A stretch of 64,000 nt of DNA. It comes from Chitinophaga caeni. Lineage in GTDB: Bacteria; Bacteroidota; Bacteroidia; Chitinophagales; Chitinophagaceae. The position numbers were made by a program, and so were the translations under genes. Within the stretch, counting starts at the first letter, position 1, and every line of letters starts with the position of its first letter. The notes beneath the pieces are model-generated. The model was not told the origin of the DNA and did no database searches. It saw only the letters and a list, made by a program, of their open reading frames with translations. This document shows positions 54,273-63,336 of the stretch, piece after piece. The stretch covers positions 4,535,001-4,599,000 of the forward strand of contig NZ_CP023777.1 of NCBI RefSeq assembly GCF_002557795.1. The letters are read 5' to 3'.

Positions 54273-55343
54273 ATGAAACGTTTATTAATCACCTTGGCGC
54301 TCTTTCTTTCGGTGCAGCAGTTCTCACGGGCTCAGTACGTGGGCGCTAGCATCACGTTCCAAAACTTTTACGATGAACTCAGCCCTTATGGCTCCTGGGT
54401 TCAATCACCACAATATGGCTATGTTTGGGCACCCAATGTAGGCCGTAACTTCGTTCCCTACTCATCTAACGGTTACTGGGCAAATACCGCCTACGGCTGG
54501 ACCTGGGTCTCCAGTTACCGCTGGGGTTGGGCCCCCTTCCATTACGGTAGATGGGTATATGATGATTGGTATGGCTGGTTATGGGTACCCGGTTATGAAT
54601 GGGGACCCGGTTGGGTTACCTGGGGTTCCTACGGTGGCAATTACGGTTGGGCGCCGCTCGGACCGGGTATCAATATTTCTATCAATTTCGGTTGGCGACC
54701 ACCTTCGCCCGTATGGTGGACATTTGTCCCGTGTCAATATTTCGGAAGCATAAATTGGTATAGTCGCCGTACGCCTACGCCGAGGGTAGTGAACAATGTT
54801 ACGATCATCAACAACCGCTATTCAAGGCCCCGAAATTCAAATACATGGTTTACAGGGCCTACTGTTAGGGAAGTAGAAAGGGTAACAGGCGGAAGGGTTA
54901 GAACATACGAAGTCAATAATGTATCCCGCCCCAACCAGGACAGGATATCGAATGATAGGTTAAATATCTACAGGCCTAGCGTATCACAAAATAATAACAA
55001 CTCGCGCCCGGAAAGACCGAGAAATGTGCAGACAATGGATAATTTAAGGCCTGTAAACAGGCTCCCGGCCAGGGATCCATCGCACAGTGTAGACAACTCG
55101 CGCCCAACAAGGCCCGCAGTTGAAAACCCGGGTAATAATACAAGACCTTCAACACCGAGTAGGCCAGCAGTTACGCCTTCGCAGCCGGTAAGGCCATCAA
55201 GCCCGGTTAGTCCCAGCAGACCTACCAGGCCAACCGTTGAACCTTCGCGCTCAACCAGGCCCGCGCAACCGGCAAGGCAAACCAATCCGCCGAAAAGACA
55301 AGGTTCGGGGAGTAATAGGCCTACCCGGCCAACAAGGGGATAA
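54273..55343 (+). CDS. DUF6600-type exported protein with aromatic repeats and Pro/Arg/Ser tail
   Basis: 356 residues from the ATG at 54273, which is followed by a signal peptide (RLLITLALFLSVQQFSRAQ); the frame reaches 54219 without a better start. Residues about 30-170 are very rich in Trp, Tyr and Gly in repeats of the type 'YGYVWAPN', 'YGWTWVSSYRWGWAPFHYGRWVYDD', the DUF6600 pattern. The last 130 residues are low-complexity with repeated SRPTRP-like units and many Arg and Pro, probably disordered and basic. Location is periplasm or surface; function unknown. Closed by a terminator at 55361. Confidence 0.85.
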   Translation: MKRLLITLALFLSVQQFSRAQYVGASITFQNFYDELSPYGSWVQSPQYGYVWAPNVGRNFVPYSSNGYWANTAYGWTWVSSYRWGWAPFHYGRWVYDDWYGWLWVPGYEWGPGWVTWGSYGGNYGWAPLGPGINISINFGWRPPSPVWWTFVPCQYFGSINWYSRRTPTPRVVNNVTIINNRYSRPRNSNTWFTGPTVREVERVTGGRVRTYEVNNVSRPNQDRISNDRLNIYRPSVSQNNNNSRPERPRNVQTMDNLRPVNRLPARDPSHSVDNSRPTRPAVENPGNNTRPSTPSRPAVTPSQPVRPSSPVSPSRPTRPTVEPSRSTRPAQPARQTNPPKRQGSGSNRPTRPTRG

Positions 55344-55360
55344 ATTACCTACAACATAAT

Positions 55361-55398
55361 AATAAGCCCGCTGGAAATTTCATCAAGGCGGGTTTATT
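55361..55398 (+). terminator. Intrinsic terminator after the DUF6600 gene
   Basis: Arms AATAAGCCCGC (55361-55371) and GCGGGTTTATT (55388-55398), one G-U pair, followed by CGTTTTATG. Confidence 0.75.
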
Positions 55399-55470
55399 CG
55401 TTTTATGTAATTTCATAGCGCGAACTATAATTATTCCAACAAGTACCTATTGCCTAAAAGAGAAATCCAG

Positions 55471-56130
55471 ATGGACGAACAACAATCCAGGACCCTCGCT
55501 TCACAATTAAGTCGGCCCAACGGCGCACAGGGTAATGAAATAGCCGGGGAAATGCATGAACATAACGGCCCGATGAGTAGGCATGCCATAGACCTATTAA
55601 ACATCCAGGAAGGGGAACGAATATTGGAAATTGGCCCTGCCAACGGCGGGCATGCTGCCTATGCACTCGAAAAAGCCGGTAAAACTTATTACGAAGGCAT
55701 TGATATTTCTCAGGATATGGTTAATTTGGCCAACGAATTAAATGCCAACCTCGTGCAAGCTGGTCTTGCCAAATTCATCAAGGGGGACGGAGTTCAATTA
55801 CCTTACGAAGAAAATTATTTTAACAAAGTATTTACGGTAAACACCCTATATTTCTGGACGGATTATGCCAAGCAACTGGCAGAAGTACACAGGGTATTAA
55901 AAGCCGGGGGCTATTTCAATATCGCGATAAGAAGTCGCAGTTTTATGCAGGGACTGCCATTTACCCGGTACGGCTTTCAAATGTTCGAAGTACCTGATGT
56001 TGTAAACTTATTGTCTGATAATGGTTTCAAAACCATCCATGTGGCAGTGGCGGAAGAGGTTGGTACGGGTAATCACCGGCAGGTGATAAAAAAAGATCGG
56101 ATCATCATTGTGGCAACCCCCATCCAATAA
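55471..56130 (+). CDS. Class I SAM-dependent methyltransferase
   Basis: 219 residues from the ATG at 55471 (MDEQQSRTLAS); the frame begins at a TTG at 55450. Motif I is 'ERILEIGPANGGHAAYAL' (about 49-66), the acidic residue after strand 2 is in 'YEGIDISQDMV', motif II/III lies in 'FNKVFTVNTLYFWTDYAKQLAEVHRVLKAGG', typical of the UbiE/methyltransferase_11 group. Cytoplasmic; acceptor unknown. GH125 starts 26 bp downstream, so the two share a transcript, with no evident biochemical link. Confidence 0.9.
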   Translation: MDEQQSRTLASQLSRPNGAQGNEIAGEMHEHNGPMSRHAIDLLNIQEGERILEIGPANGGHAAYALEKAGKTYYEGIDISQDMVNLANELNANLVQAGLAKFIKGDGVQLPYEENYFNKVFTVNTLYFWTDYAKQLAEVHRVLKAGGYFNIAIRSRSFMQGLPFTRYGFQMFEVPDVVNLLSDNGFKTIHVAVAEEVGTGNHRQVIKKDRIIIVATPIQ

Positions 56131-56156
56131 ATAAAAATAATTAATAGAGAAATAGA

Positions 56157-57584
56157 ATGGAAAGAAGACATTTTATTCAACAAGCATTTATGACCGGTGC
56201 GGCTTTATCTATTTCAAAGATGGGCTTTTCAGCAATTTATAATGGTGGCGACTTCCCGGTAGTACGTGTCCCGGAAGCACAACGTAAATTTAAAAGTAAA
56301 GCGGTTGAACGACTCATTGCTGATATAAAGAAGGATATCGGGAACAAGGAAATAGCCTGGCTATTCGAAAATTGTTTTCCAAATACTTTAGATACTACCG
56401 TTGAGTTCGAAATAATCGACGGTAAACCCGATACTTACGTGATAACCGGGGATATTGATGCAATGTGGTTAAGGGACAGTTCTGCACAGGTATGGCCCTA
56501 CTTGCCTTTGACAAAGCATGATAAGGATTTGCAACAATTAATCCGCGGCGTGATCCACAGGCAGGCTAAATGTATTATCCTCGATCCGTATGCCAATGCA
56601 TTTTATAAGGATACGAGCAAAATAAGCGAATGGAAAGAAACGGATATCACCGAGATGAAACCCGGCATCCACGAACGCAAATGGGAGATAGACAGCTTAT
56701 GCTACCCTATCCGCCTGGCTCATGGATACTGGAAAGAAACCGGCGATACCAGCGCTTTCGACGGGGAATTTGTCCAAGCAATGCACCTCATCATTAAAAC
56801 ATTCCAAGAGCAACAACGCTTTAACGGGAAAGGCCCTTATAGCTTCCAAAGGAAAACTGCCTGGGCAACAGATGGTGTGCCAATGGCCGGCTACGGTTAC
56901 CCTGCAAGACCCAACGGGTTAATCTGCTCCATGTTCAGACCGAGCGATGATGCTACGATTTTCCCTTACCTGGTGCCTTCCAACCTGTTTGCCTTGGTGA
57001 GCTTGAAACAAATGCAGGAAATGGGCGCCGCTATACCGGCGATGAAATCCTTGGTTTCACCTGCTGCTGCACTTGCCACTACCGTGGAAAGAGCATTAAA
57101 GAACAACGCGATCATCAAGCATCCTAAATATGGAAATATATATGCTTACGAGGTGAATGGCTTCGGCAGCTACAACCTGATGGATGACGCGAATGTTCCA
57201 TCATTGTTGTCACTTCCTTACCTCGGCGCCGTGAAACAGAATGATGCTATTTATCAAAATACCCGCAGGTATATTTGGTCGGAAGATAATCCATTCTTTT
57301 TTAAAGGGGAAAGCGCTGAAGGCATCGGCGGGCCGCATATCGGTTTGGATATGATCTGGCCAATGAGCATCGTGATGAAAGGTTTGACCAGCTCCAACGA
57401 AGCAGAAATCAAATGGTGCTTGGAAACCTTGCAGAAAACACATGGCAATACAGGCTTTATGCACGAATCGTTCCATAAGAATGACCCGTCAAACTTTACC
57501 CGTAAATGGTTTGCCTGGGCAAATACTATCTTCGGTGAATTTGTATGGAAAGTGTACCAGGAGAAGCCGACCTTGTTAAGTTAA
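56157..57584 (+). CDS. GH125 family exo-alpha-1,6-mannosidase, probably Tat-exported
   Basis: 475 residues. The N-terminus 'MERRHFIQQAFMTGAALSISKMGFS' has the RR-x-F pattern of a Tat signal. The (alpha/alpha)6 domain carries the family marks 'GDIDAMWLRDSSAQVWPYL' (about 100-118, with the catalytic acid Asp), 'WATDGVPMAGYGYPARPNGLICSMFRPSDDA' and 'YEVNGFGSYNLMDDANVPSLLSLPYLG', and a late 'GIGGPHIGLDMIWPM'. GH125 removes alpha-1,6-linked mannose. With the GH92 at 5318 it suggests use of N-glycans or mannan. It follows a methyltransferase gene by 26 bp. Confidence 0.93.
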   Translation: MERRHFIQQAFMTGAALSISKMGFSAIYNGGDFPVVRVPEAQRKFKSKAVERLIADIKKDIGNKEIAWLFENCFPNTLDTTVEFEIIDGKPDTYVITGDIDAMWLRDSSAQVWPYLPLTKHDKDLQQLIRGVIHRQAKCIILDPYANAFYKDTSKISEWKETDITEMKPGIHERKWEIDSLCYPIRLAHGYWKETGDTSAFDGEFVQAMHLIIKTFQEQQRFNGKGPYSFQRKTAWATDGVPMAGYGYPARPNGLICSMFRPSDDATIFPYLVPSNLFALVSLKQMQEMGAAIPAMKSLVSPAAALATTVERALKNNAIIKHPKYGNIYAYEVNGFGSYNLMDDANVPSLLSLPYLGAVKQNDAIYQNTRRYIWSEDNPFFFKGESAEGIGGPHIGLDMIWPMSIVMKGLTSSNEAEIKWCLETLQKTHGNTGFMHESFHKNDPSNFTRKWFAWANTIFGEFVWKVYQEKPTLLS

Positions 57585-57607
57585 AGTCAACACGAAAAAT
57601 AATATAA

Positions 57608-57645
57608 AATGGCTGCCAAATAATAGTTATTGGCAGCCATTCCTT
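57608..57645 (+). terminator. Intrinsic terminator after GH125
   Basis: Ten-base arms ATGGCTGCCA (57609-57618) and TGGCAGCCAT (57631-57640), extended by A/T pairs, then TTCCTTTT. Confidence 0.8.
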
Positions 57646-57667
57646 TTATAATTTGACTATTTTATTT

Positions 57668-57975
57668 CATTGTTGTCTGACTAAAAATGCATTAAAGGTA
57701 CTTGAATTCCTTACCTGGTGAAGGACATTAGCGAAGGATGATACATTCACCCCCTGCCAAGAGAACCGTGGAACTTCGCACCGTTGATAGCGAAGGGTAG
57801 CTTGGCCATACAGTAGTAGAAAGGCCGGATCGAGCGATCAAATTGGCGGCCGTAATGGCCAATTTGTGCCCTTTTGGGGCAAGCAAAAAAGTACAAGAAA
57901 CGAGCAGATGAACAGTGAATCGAACTATTGAGGGATCAAATTGCTCCCCGGTTAAAATTTAGTCGGACAATAATG
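57668..57975. mobile_element. MITE-like element, 308 bp, with perfect 9-bp target duplication
   Basis: Terminal inverted repeats: left CATTGTTGTCTGACTAAA (57668-57685), right end complement CATTATTGTCCGACTAAA. It is flanked by ATTTTATTT on both sides (57659-57667 and 57976-57984), an exact 9-bp direct repeat that fixes the element's boundaries. The body is the reverse complement of the element at 28199-28503 with scattered substitutions. It contains no transposase gene, so it must have been moved by an enzyme encoded elsewhere. Confidence 0.9.
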
Positions 57976-58086
57976 ATTTTATTTCTACGTTCTTACAAAG
58001 AAGGATATTTTACAAGGTCATACTTTAAAATGATATGTTAGCTGCGCCAAGGGAATTTGCCCGCATCTCACAACTTAGGCATAAAT

Positions 58087-61000
58087 TTATTCCACCTCTA
58101 TTTTCTCGTCGACCTTGGCATCCCGGAAACCCAATGCATCTAAAATTTCATTCCTTTTATTAATGACGCTACTATCTGCTTTGCTCAGCAAGCGTTTTTT
58201 ATCTGTGAAATAATATTTGTATTTCGCCTTTGTAACATGAATTTTATAATCATCTAAGTTCCCGGAAATATCGACCCCGGTCTTAAAAGGAACCGGCGAT
58301 TTCAGAACGGTAATATGGTAATCATAACTCATATCCATCCGCTGAATACCTCCCACTGCCAAGCGGTAGCGATCAATTTCCAATAAAGCCGGCAATATCT
58401 GCATATGGCTATTTTCAATTACCATTTCAAGGTTCAAATAACCGATCGGGTTCTTTTCCTTGTTTTTAAACATCAAAGTTTTCGCTAGCTCCTTAAAGGT
58501 TGGGCCATCTAATACCATCAGATCCTTTGCTTTCAAAGCGGCGATGCCATTTACACTTTTCATCTTGATCTCCATATTCTCATCCAATTGCGCGCTGCCC
58601 TTAATCCTGAAATTAACGGTTCCTTCAAATGATTCTGACATCGGTAACAGTGAATCTAATGCAGGCAATACCTTTACCAGGTTCGCCATCTGTATATCGT
58701 TCATATTAAAATCGAAGTCCATCAATGCAGAGGAGTCCGACTGTACCGCGTAATTGATATCGGCCAAGATATTAACTGCCAAGGTTTTCATACTTAAATC
58801 GTCCAGCTGTATTTTACCTTTGTACATTCCCAGGTTCCCGGTCAGATCATTTATATCCATCACGCCCCATTTTAAGCGCTTTACATCCATATTAAAAGTA
58901 AAGTCAATGCCTTTCGGCACTTGAAAGATCGTCTTGGTTTCAGTTTTGACGTAATTGGTATCAACGGTAACTTCCCCTGCTTTGCCGGGTGCCGTGGCAA
59001 TCTCTTTACTGCCCACCGCGGAGTCGGCCATAAACTGCATCAACTCGTTGGCATCTAGGAACGTAGATTGCAATGCCAACGATGCTTTTGTATCCGTGGT
59101 ATCGCCCTTCTTTTTGAACAGGTGTTCGATCTTACCGGTCAATGTAAAGTCGGAATGGCCAACCTTCAAACGGGCGCGGTTTAATTCGACAGCATTAGTG
59201 TCTAGCGTAATCCGGCTATGCATCATGCGTATCGGCAAAGGGAACTTGGGACTGAATGCGTAAAGGCGGTTGAACACTACTTTACCCCTTGCTTTCCAAT
59301 GCTTTTGTTGATCCCTAAGTATTTCCAGGTCATATTTGCCTTTCCTGATGCCAACAAATTGTTGCTGTTGCTTTAGCCCCACGCTATCCATTTCAAAAGT
59401 ACTATGGATAACCGGTTTTGACCGGCGGTTTTTCCGGGTCATATCCACGGAAGCAACCATTGTTCTGGCCAGTGCTTTCAAAGAATCGGGGCCTTGGTAT
59501 TTCAAGTTTTTCAGGCTGAGATCTGCATGAACCGCGGAAGTGCTGTCAACGGACCTTTTAGCGCCTACGGTAACCTTTAAATCCTGTACTTGCACATGGT
59601 GTTCGTTTATATAGTTCAAGTTGAGATCTTTCATTTGAATATGACCTGCCAACTTGCGTTTCGTGCCTTGATCACGTATATTATCAAATTCGAGCTTAGT
59701 AAGGATCGTATTTAATTCAAAATGATGCACCAGGTCCCTGATCGATAATTCCTGTAAAGAAGCATTTCCGCTCGCTTGCAGGTTATGGTATTTACCGGCA
59801 AGCAATTCCTTCAGGTCAAAGTTAGCCTGCAAGTCCAAATGCGCTTGACCGGCGGTTTGAAGGCTATCATTGACCGGGAACATCCCGTGCACTTTCGTGA
59901 AATCGATATCTGCCAATATATTGGTATTGACGTGTGGATTTTGAAGCACATCGGTCACCAAGCCTTTTACATCCAGGTACATACCGCTACCCTTCACCAA
60001 GCATTTGTTAATCCGTACATTTGAACTGTCCGGTTGATTGAAATCAATCCTTGCCGTCATATCACTTTCTAAGTGATCAATTTTGCCGGGGAAGTCTTTA
60101 TATTTTAAAGTGCCGTTTTTAATATGAAACAGCAGGGCGATCTGCGGGAATAAATTTCTACCGTATATGCCTTGCACTTTTGCCGATACATTTACCGTAC
60201 CCGTTGCATCGACACCATCCTTCTCGATAACCGAAGCCGGCAAAAGCTTCCACAGGTTTTCAAGCGAGTTAATATTTAATGCCAACTGCAAGTCCGTATG
60301 GATTTGCCGCCTGGCAGAATCTAACAAAAGCTTCCCTTCCAATTCAAAATCGGTATCATTGATCAACACTTTGCTTTTGGAAATGGTAATGGTATGGTTT
60401 GCGGCTTCATAGTTTACTTTTGAAGCTAGGGCTAAATTCACCGACTTAACAAAAGGAATACCTTCATGTTCAAAGGTAAGCCGTTCACTTTTGGTATCGA
60501 TCGTGAAGGCGGTACCCCGCTTATTTTGTTTAGCCTTTAATACGAGGTCATATTTGGGAACATGGATTATTGTTTTCGTGGCAACGTCCTTGTAATACAC
60601 CTCCGCGTCTTTAATGGCAAAACGTCTTAAATAATACCCACGGAAACGCCCCCCTTCCCCGGAAGTATCCGCAGCCGCCACGGTAGTGGTATCCGTAGGT
60701 AATATTTCCCAATTAGCTTTACCCTTCTCATTAATAACGGCAAATATCTTGGGTTGATCAAATTCGACCTGTTGAATTGCCACGACATTCTTAGCCAGGA
60801 GCTTCACAACATTAAATGAGAGTTGGCAGTTTTTGAACTCGGCCAAGGTATCGGAACCGTATTTGCGGAAATCTTCATTCAGAATACCACCATTCTTCAA
60901 TTGCACCGCGAAATGCGGGAAACTGGAAAAGAAAGTCAGTTCCATTCTTTCGCAATACACCTTAGCATTCACTTGACCGTTGATATAACGGGTTACTTCC

Positions 61001-61122
61001 GGTGTGATTTTCCCCGGTGTGAGTACAAAATTGAGCAGGAAGCCAATAATACCCGCCAGGCACAATACCATTATCAAAAGTCCCCACAGGGCCCTCTTGA
61101 TCCATTTCTTCGTTTTATTCAT
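58087..61122 (-). CDS. AsmA-like inner-membrane protein
   Basis: 1011 residues. An N-terminal membrane helix ('ALWGLLIMVLCLAGIIGFLLNFVL', about 12-35) is followed by the AsmA opening 'ITPEVTRYINGQVNAKVYCERMELTFFSSFPHFAVQLKNG' and a very long beta-repeat body, ending with an AsmA_2/DUF3971-like segment ('GLPSTNRHEN' type features are absent; 'LLEIDRYRLAVGGIQRMDMSYDYHITVLKSP' is present). Such proteins form periplasm-spanning grooves and are linked to lipid transport and envelope homeostasis. It stands alone; a TATTTTTG on the minus strand at 61290-61297 is a -7 candidate without a -33 partner. Confidence 0.88.
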   Translation of the reverse strand: MNKTKKWIKRALWGLLIMVLCLAGIIGFLLNFVLTPGKITPEVTRYINGQVNAKVYCERMELTFFSSFPHFAVQLKNGGILNEDFRKYGSDTLAEFKNCQLSFNVVKLLAKNVVAIQQVEFDQPKIFAVINEKGKANWEILPTDTTTVAAADTSGEGGRFRGYYLRRFAIKDAEVYYKDVATKTIIHVPKYDLVLKAKQNKRGTAFTIDTKSERLTFEHEGIPFVKSVNLALASKVNYEAANHTITISKSKVLINDTDFELEGKLLLDSARRQIHTDLQLALNINSLENLWKLLPASVIEKDGVDATGTVNVSAKVQGIYGRNLFPQIALLFHIKNGTLKYKDFPGKIDHLESDMTARIDFNQPDSSNVRINKCLVKGSGMYLDVKGLVTDVLQNPHVNTNILADIDFTKVHGMFPVNDSLQTAGQAHLDLQANFDLKELLAGKYHNLQASGNASLQELSIRDLVHHFELNTILTKLEFDNIRDQGTKRKLAGHIQMKDLNLNYINEHHVQVQDLKVTVGAKRSVDSTSAVHADLSLKNLKYQGPDSLKALARTMVASVDMTRKNRRSKPVIHSTFEMDSVGLKQQQQFVGIRKGKYDLEILRDQQKHWKARGKVVFNRLYAFSPKFPLPIRMMHSRITLDTNAVELNRARLKVGHSDFTLTGKIEHLFKKKGDTTDTKASLALQSTFLDANELMQFMADSAVGSKEIATAPGKAGEVTVDTNYVKTETKTIFQVPKGIDFTFNMDVKRLKWGVMDINDLTGNLGMYKGKIQLDDLSMKTLAVNILADINYAVQSDSSALMDFDFNMNDIQMANLVKVLPALDSLLPMSESFEGTVNFRIKGSAQLDENMEIKMKSVNGIAALKAKDLMVLDGPTFKELAKTLMFKNKEKNPIGYLNLEMVIENSHMQILPALLEIDRYRLAVGGIQRMDMSYDYHITVLKSPVPFKTGVDISGNLDDYKIHVTKAKYKYYFTDKKRLLSKADSSVINKRNEILDALGFRDAKVDEKIEVE

Positions 61123-61398
61123 CAGGGATGTTTTGAATCCTTATATGTCTCTGCTATATTAAATAATAAGACGGAAAAGTTTCCTTTGACCACCAGGGCA
61201 AAATCAAAAAATTCCGGGAACCGGGGGATCCCTAGTGATTTTAACGGTAACTATTGCAGGTTTATTGGGAATGTAAAAGAATTGTGGAACAAAAATAGAA
61301 TAAATACCTGGTTATATTTAAAATTAACCGTTAGGTAACAAGAAAATTTCAATGCTATACGTAATCTTACCGTGTTGGTTCTTTTTCAAGGTACCGGG

Positions 61399-62292
61399 CT
61401 AAAAAGTCCTCCAATCCGATGTAAAATCTACACCGGGTTCTAATTGCAGCCCACATAGACGGATGGTATCCTCAAAAAATTGTAGTAACTCCTTGCGTTC
61501 CTTATTCTCGATCATGCCCATATTTTTGGCTGCCGCACGGTTCAAAGAAAGTATTGATTTCTTTAACGCGGCAGTAATTTGGGAAACCTTCTGCGCTTGC
61601 AGAGCGGCAATAACTTGGTCTATATATTTTTCCAATACCGAGTTAACCTCCTTGATATTTTTCTTATCGAAGGTATGATCTCCAGCATTCATCCTCAATA
61701 TCCAGCTTAACGTAGGGTTCATCACTTTCATCGAATTCAGTTCCGCGATGTTGAAAGTGTGCACCCGGTATTGTTGTTGTTTAAATAACTTGGTAATATC
61801 TACCTGGCGTGCGTATAACTCATTTCTAGGTTCTACCCTGAACCAGTTAAGCTGCTCATTCTCATCCAGGGCAACGATAACCTCGTAGGTATTGTAAACA
61901 AAGCTCCAACAATTAGCAAAGGCCGCTTTCTTGCCGTTAACAAACTGTTTGAACTTCCTGGAAACCTGCATCATCCGTGGCTGGTAACCGAATAATAACC
62001 GGAATGGTAAATGGACATTCAATACTTCGTGGGCATCGAAAAATTTCCTGTCGAAAGTGGCGGCCACTAAGAATAAATCCCCTTTTTTAGAAGGTACATC
62101 ACCGGTTGATTTCGACCTGGAAAATGCCGGCCTATCATTTGACTGAAACTGCAAATGTACACCGCGCCCGTTCGCTATAATAGTAGCATCATCTTTCCCT
62201 GTTTGTTGTACATCCAGTTCTTGCATGAGGCTGATTATGCCGGGGTCGTGTATAGGTAGTCCCAAAAGTTGGGGAATAAGTTCTAGCTGCAT
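61399..62292 (-). CDS. Hypothetical cytoplasmic protein, no recognised family
   Basis: 297 residues, no signal peptide or membrane span. It begins 'MQLELIPQLLGLPIHDPGI', a leucine-rich opening seen in some uncharacterised bacterial proteins; the middle has 'HEVLNVHLPFRLLFGY' and 'SFVYNTYEVIVALDENEQLNWFRVEP' strands, and the last 110 residues are helical and charged ('KKNIKEVNSVLEKYIDQVIAALQAQ'). No catalytic pattern is seen. Codon use and composition resemble the neighbours, so it is a real gene. Function not assigned. Confidence 0.65.
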   Translation of the reverse strand: MQLELIPQLLGLPIHDPGIISLMQELDVQQTGKDDATIIANGRGVHLQFQSNDRPAFSRSKSTGDVPSKKGDLFLVAATFDRKFFDAHEVLNVHLPFRLLFGYQPRMMQVSRKFKQFVNGKKAAFANCWSFVYNTYEVIVALDENEQLNWFRVEPRNELYARQVDITKLFKQQQYRVHTFNIAELNSMKVMNPTLSWILRMNAGDHTFDKKNIKEVNSVLEKYIDQVIAALQAQKVSQITAALKKSILSLNRAAAKNMGMIENKERKELLQFFEDTIRLCGLQLEPGVDFTSDWRTF

Positions 62293-62414
62293 AGGCAGAT
62301 GGTTAAGCCCAGCAAAAAGGTTGTTCTCTCACCATTTGCTGGTAGGTGTATTCGGTCAAAAGTTAATAATTATATTTAAATTAAACAAATAAATAATATA
62401 TCAATTATTTCAAC

Positions 62415-63110
62415 CTATTGATTTTCAGCTATAAAATTATTAATTATTTTCAATAATACCATTGCGTTTAATTGTTCCAGCGGGTGCTTTAACCCCGGGA
62501 TAACCGTAAAAGCGGATTTCAGCAGCGCCCTAGCTGCTGCTTCGGACTCCCCAACAGTTACCATCTTATCTAATTCACCGAGGTAAATATGCACGGGTAA
62601 ATCCAACTGCCCTAAACCTGCATTGGTTAATATCGGGCGGTTCCCCAATTTCTCCATTAGGCTCCCGGTTTTCTCTAATAGCGATTCCCAGTTCTCCCCA
62701 TGTAATTTAACCAGGTTGTCCATGAAACCCGGCGCTTTCGTCCTAATAGTTTCGGCGTTCAATTTTGCACGCTCCCCCGCGGCAGAACCCGGGTCCCATT
62801 TAAACTTGGTTCCTAGGCAAATAACCCCGCCTAAAGTTCCCGGGGAAATCAATTCCGCGTACAATGCCACGTATCCTCCCATGCTATATCCAAATACAAG
62901 GGGTTTCATCAATCCATTGTCATTAATAAATCCTAATAGTTGATTTGACAACAATTCGATACTTAACGATTCCGGCTGATCGACCTGTTTACCATGACCG
63001 GCAAAATCAAATGCATATACTTCGTATTCCTTACCAATAATCTTCAAATAGTCATGATACTGATCTTTTGATCCAAGGGCGCCATGAAGCAGGATGATAG
63101 GACTTGTCAT
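62415..63110 (-). CDS. Alpha/beta hydrolase
   Basis: 231 residues. Oxyanion-hole motif 'LLHGALGSKDQY' (about 7-18), nucleophile elbow GYSMGG (Ser about 74), the acid probably Asp in 'YLGELDKMVTVGE' (about 182), and the catalytic His in 'IPGLKHPLEQ' (about 209). Small single-domain hydrolase without a signal peptide, like MhpC/YbfF-type esterases; substrate unknown. A promoter of the Bacteroidota type lies about 100 bp upstream. Confidence 0.9.
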   Translation of the reverse strand: MTSPIILLHGALGSKDQYHDYLKIIGKEYEVYAFDFAGHGKQVDQPESLSIELLSNQLLGFINDNGLMKPLVFGYSMGGYVALYAELISPGTLGGVICLGTKFKWDPGSAAGERAKLNAETIRTKAPGFMDNLVKLHGENWESLLEKTGSLMEKLGNRPILTNAGLGQLDLPVHIYLGELDKMVTVGESEAAARALLKSAFTVIPGLKHPLEQLNAMVLLKIINNFIAENQ

Positions 63111-63213
63111 ACAATTTAAATTTAATTACAATGATATAACAATATCCGCTCTCCGTTTAAAATTTATTTCTATCCTAAAACCCTTTATCCAACAAGCTTA
63201 CAGATACATTAAA

Positions 63214-63243
63214 CAAAATTAAATACATAAAAATCAATCCAAA
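63214..63243 (-). promoter_or_regulatory. Promoter candidate for the alpha/beta hydrolase
   Basis: Minus strand TTTG (63243-63240), 18-bp spacer, TAATTTTG (63221-63214). Both elements match; the spacer is one base short of the usual range. Start near 63207. Confidence 0.5.
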
Positions 63244-63336
63244 TTATTACTGCCTACGTAATTGAACATATACCTCCTACAAGAATATAAAGTAAGATTC
63301 ATTAACTAGTAATTGTACATAATTAAATTCAAAATT

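Noticed and set aside
60823..61338. 171-codon open frame on the plus strand
   Set aside because: Covers the 5' part of the AsmA-like gene in antisense and runs into its leader; composition is not protein-like.
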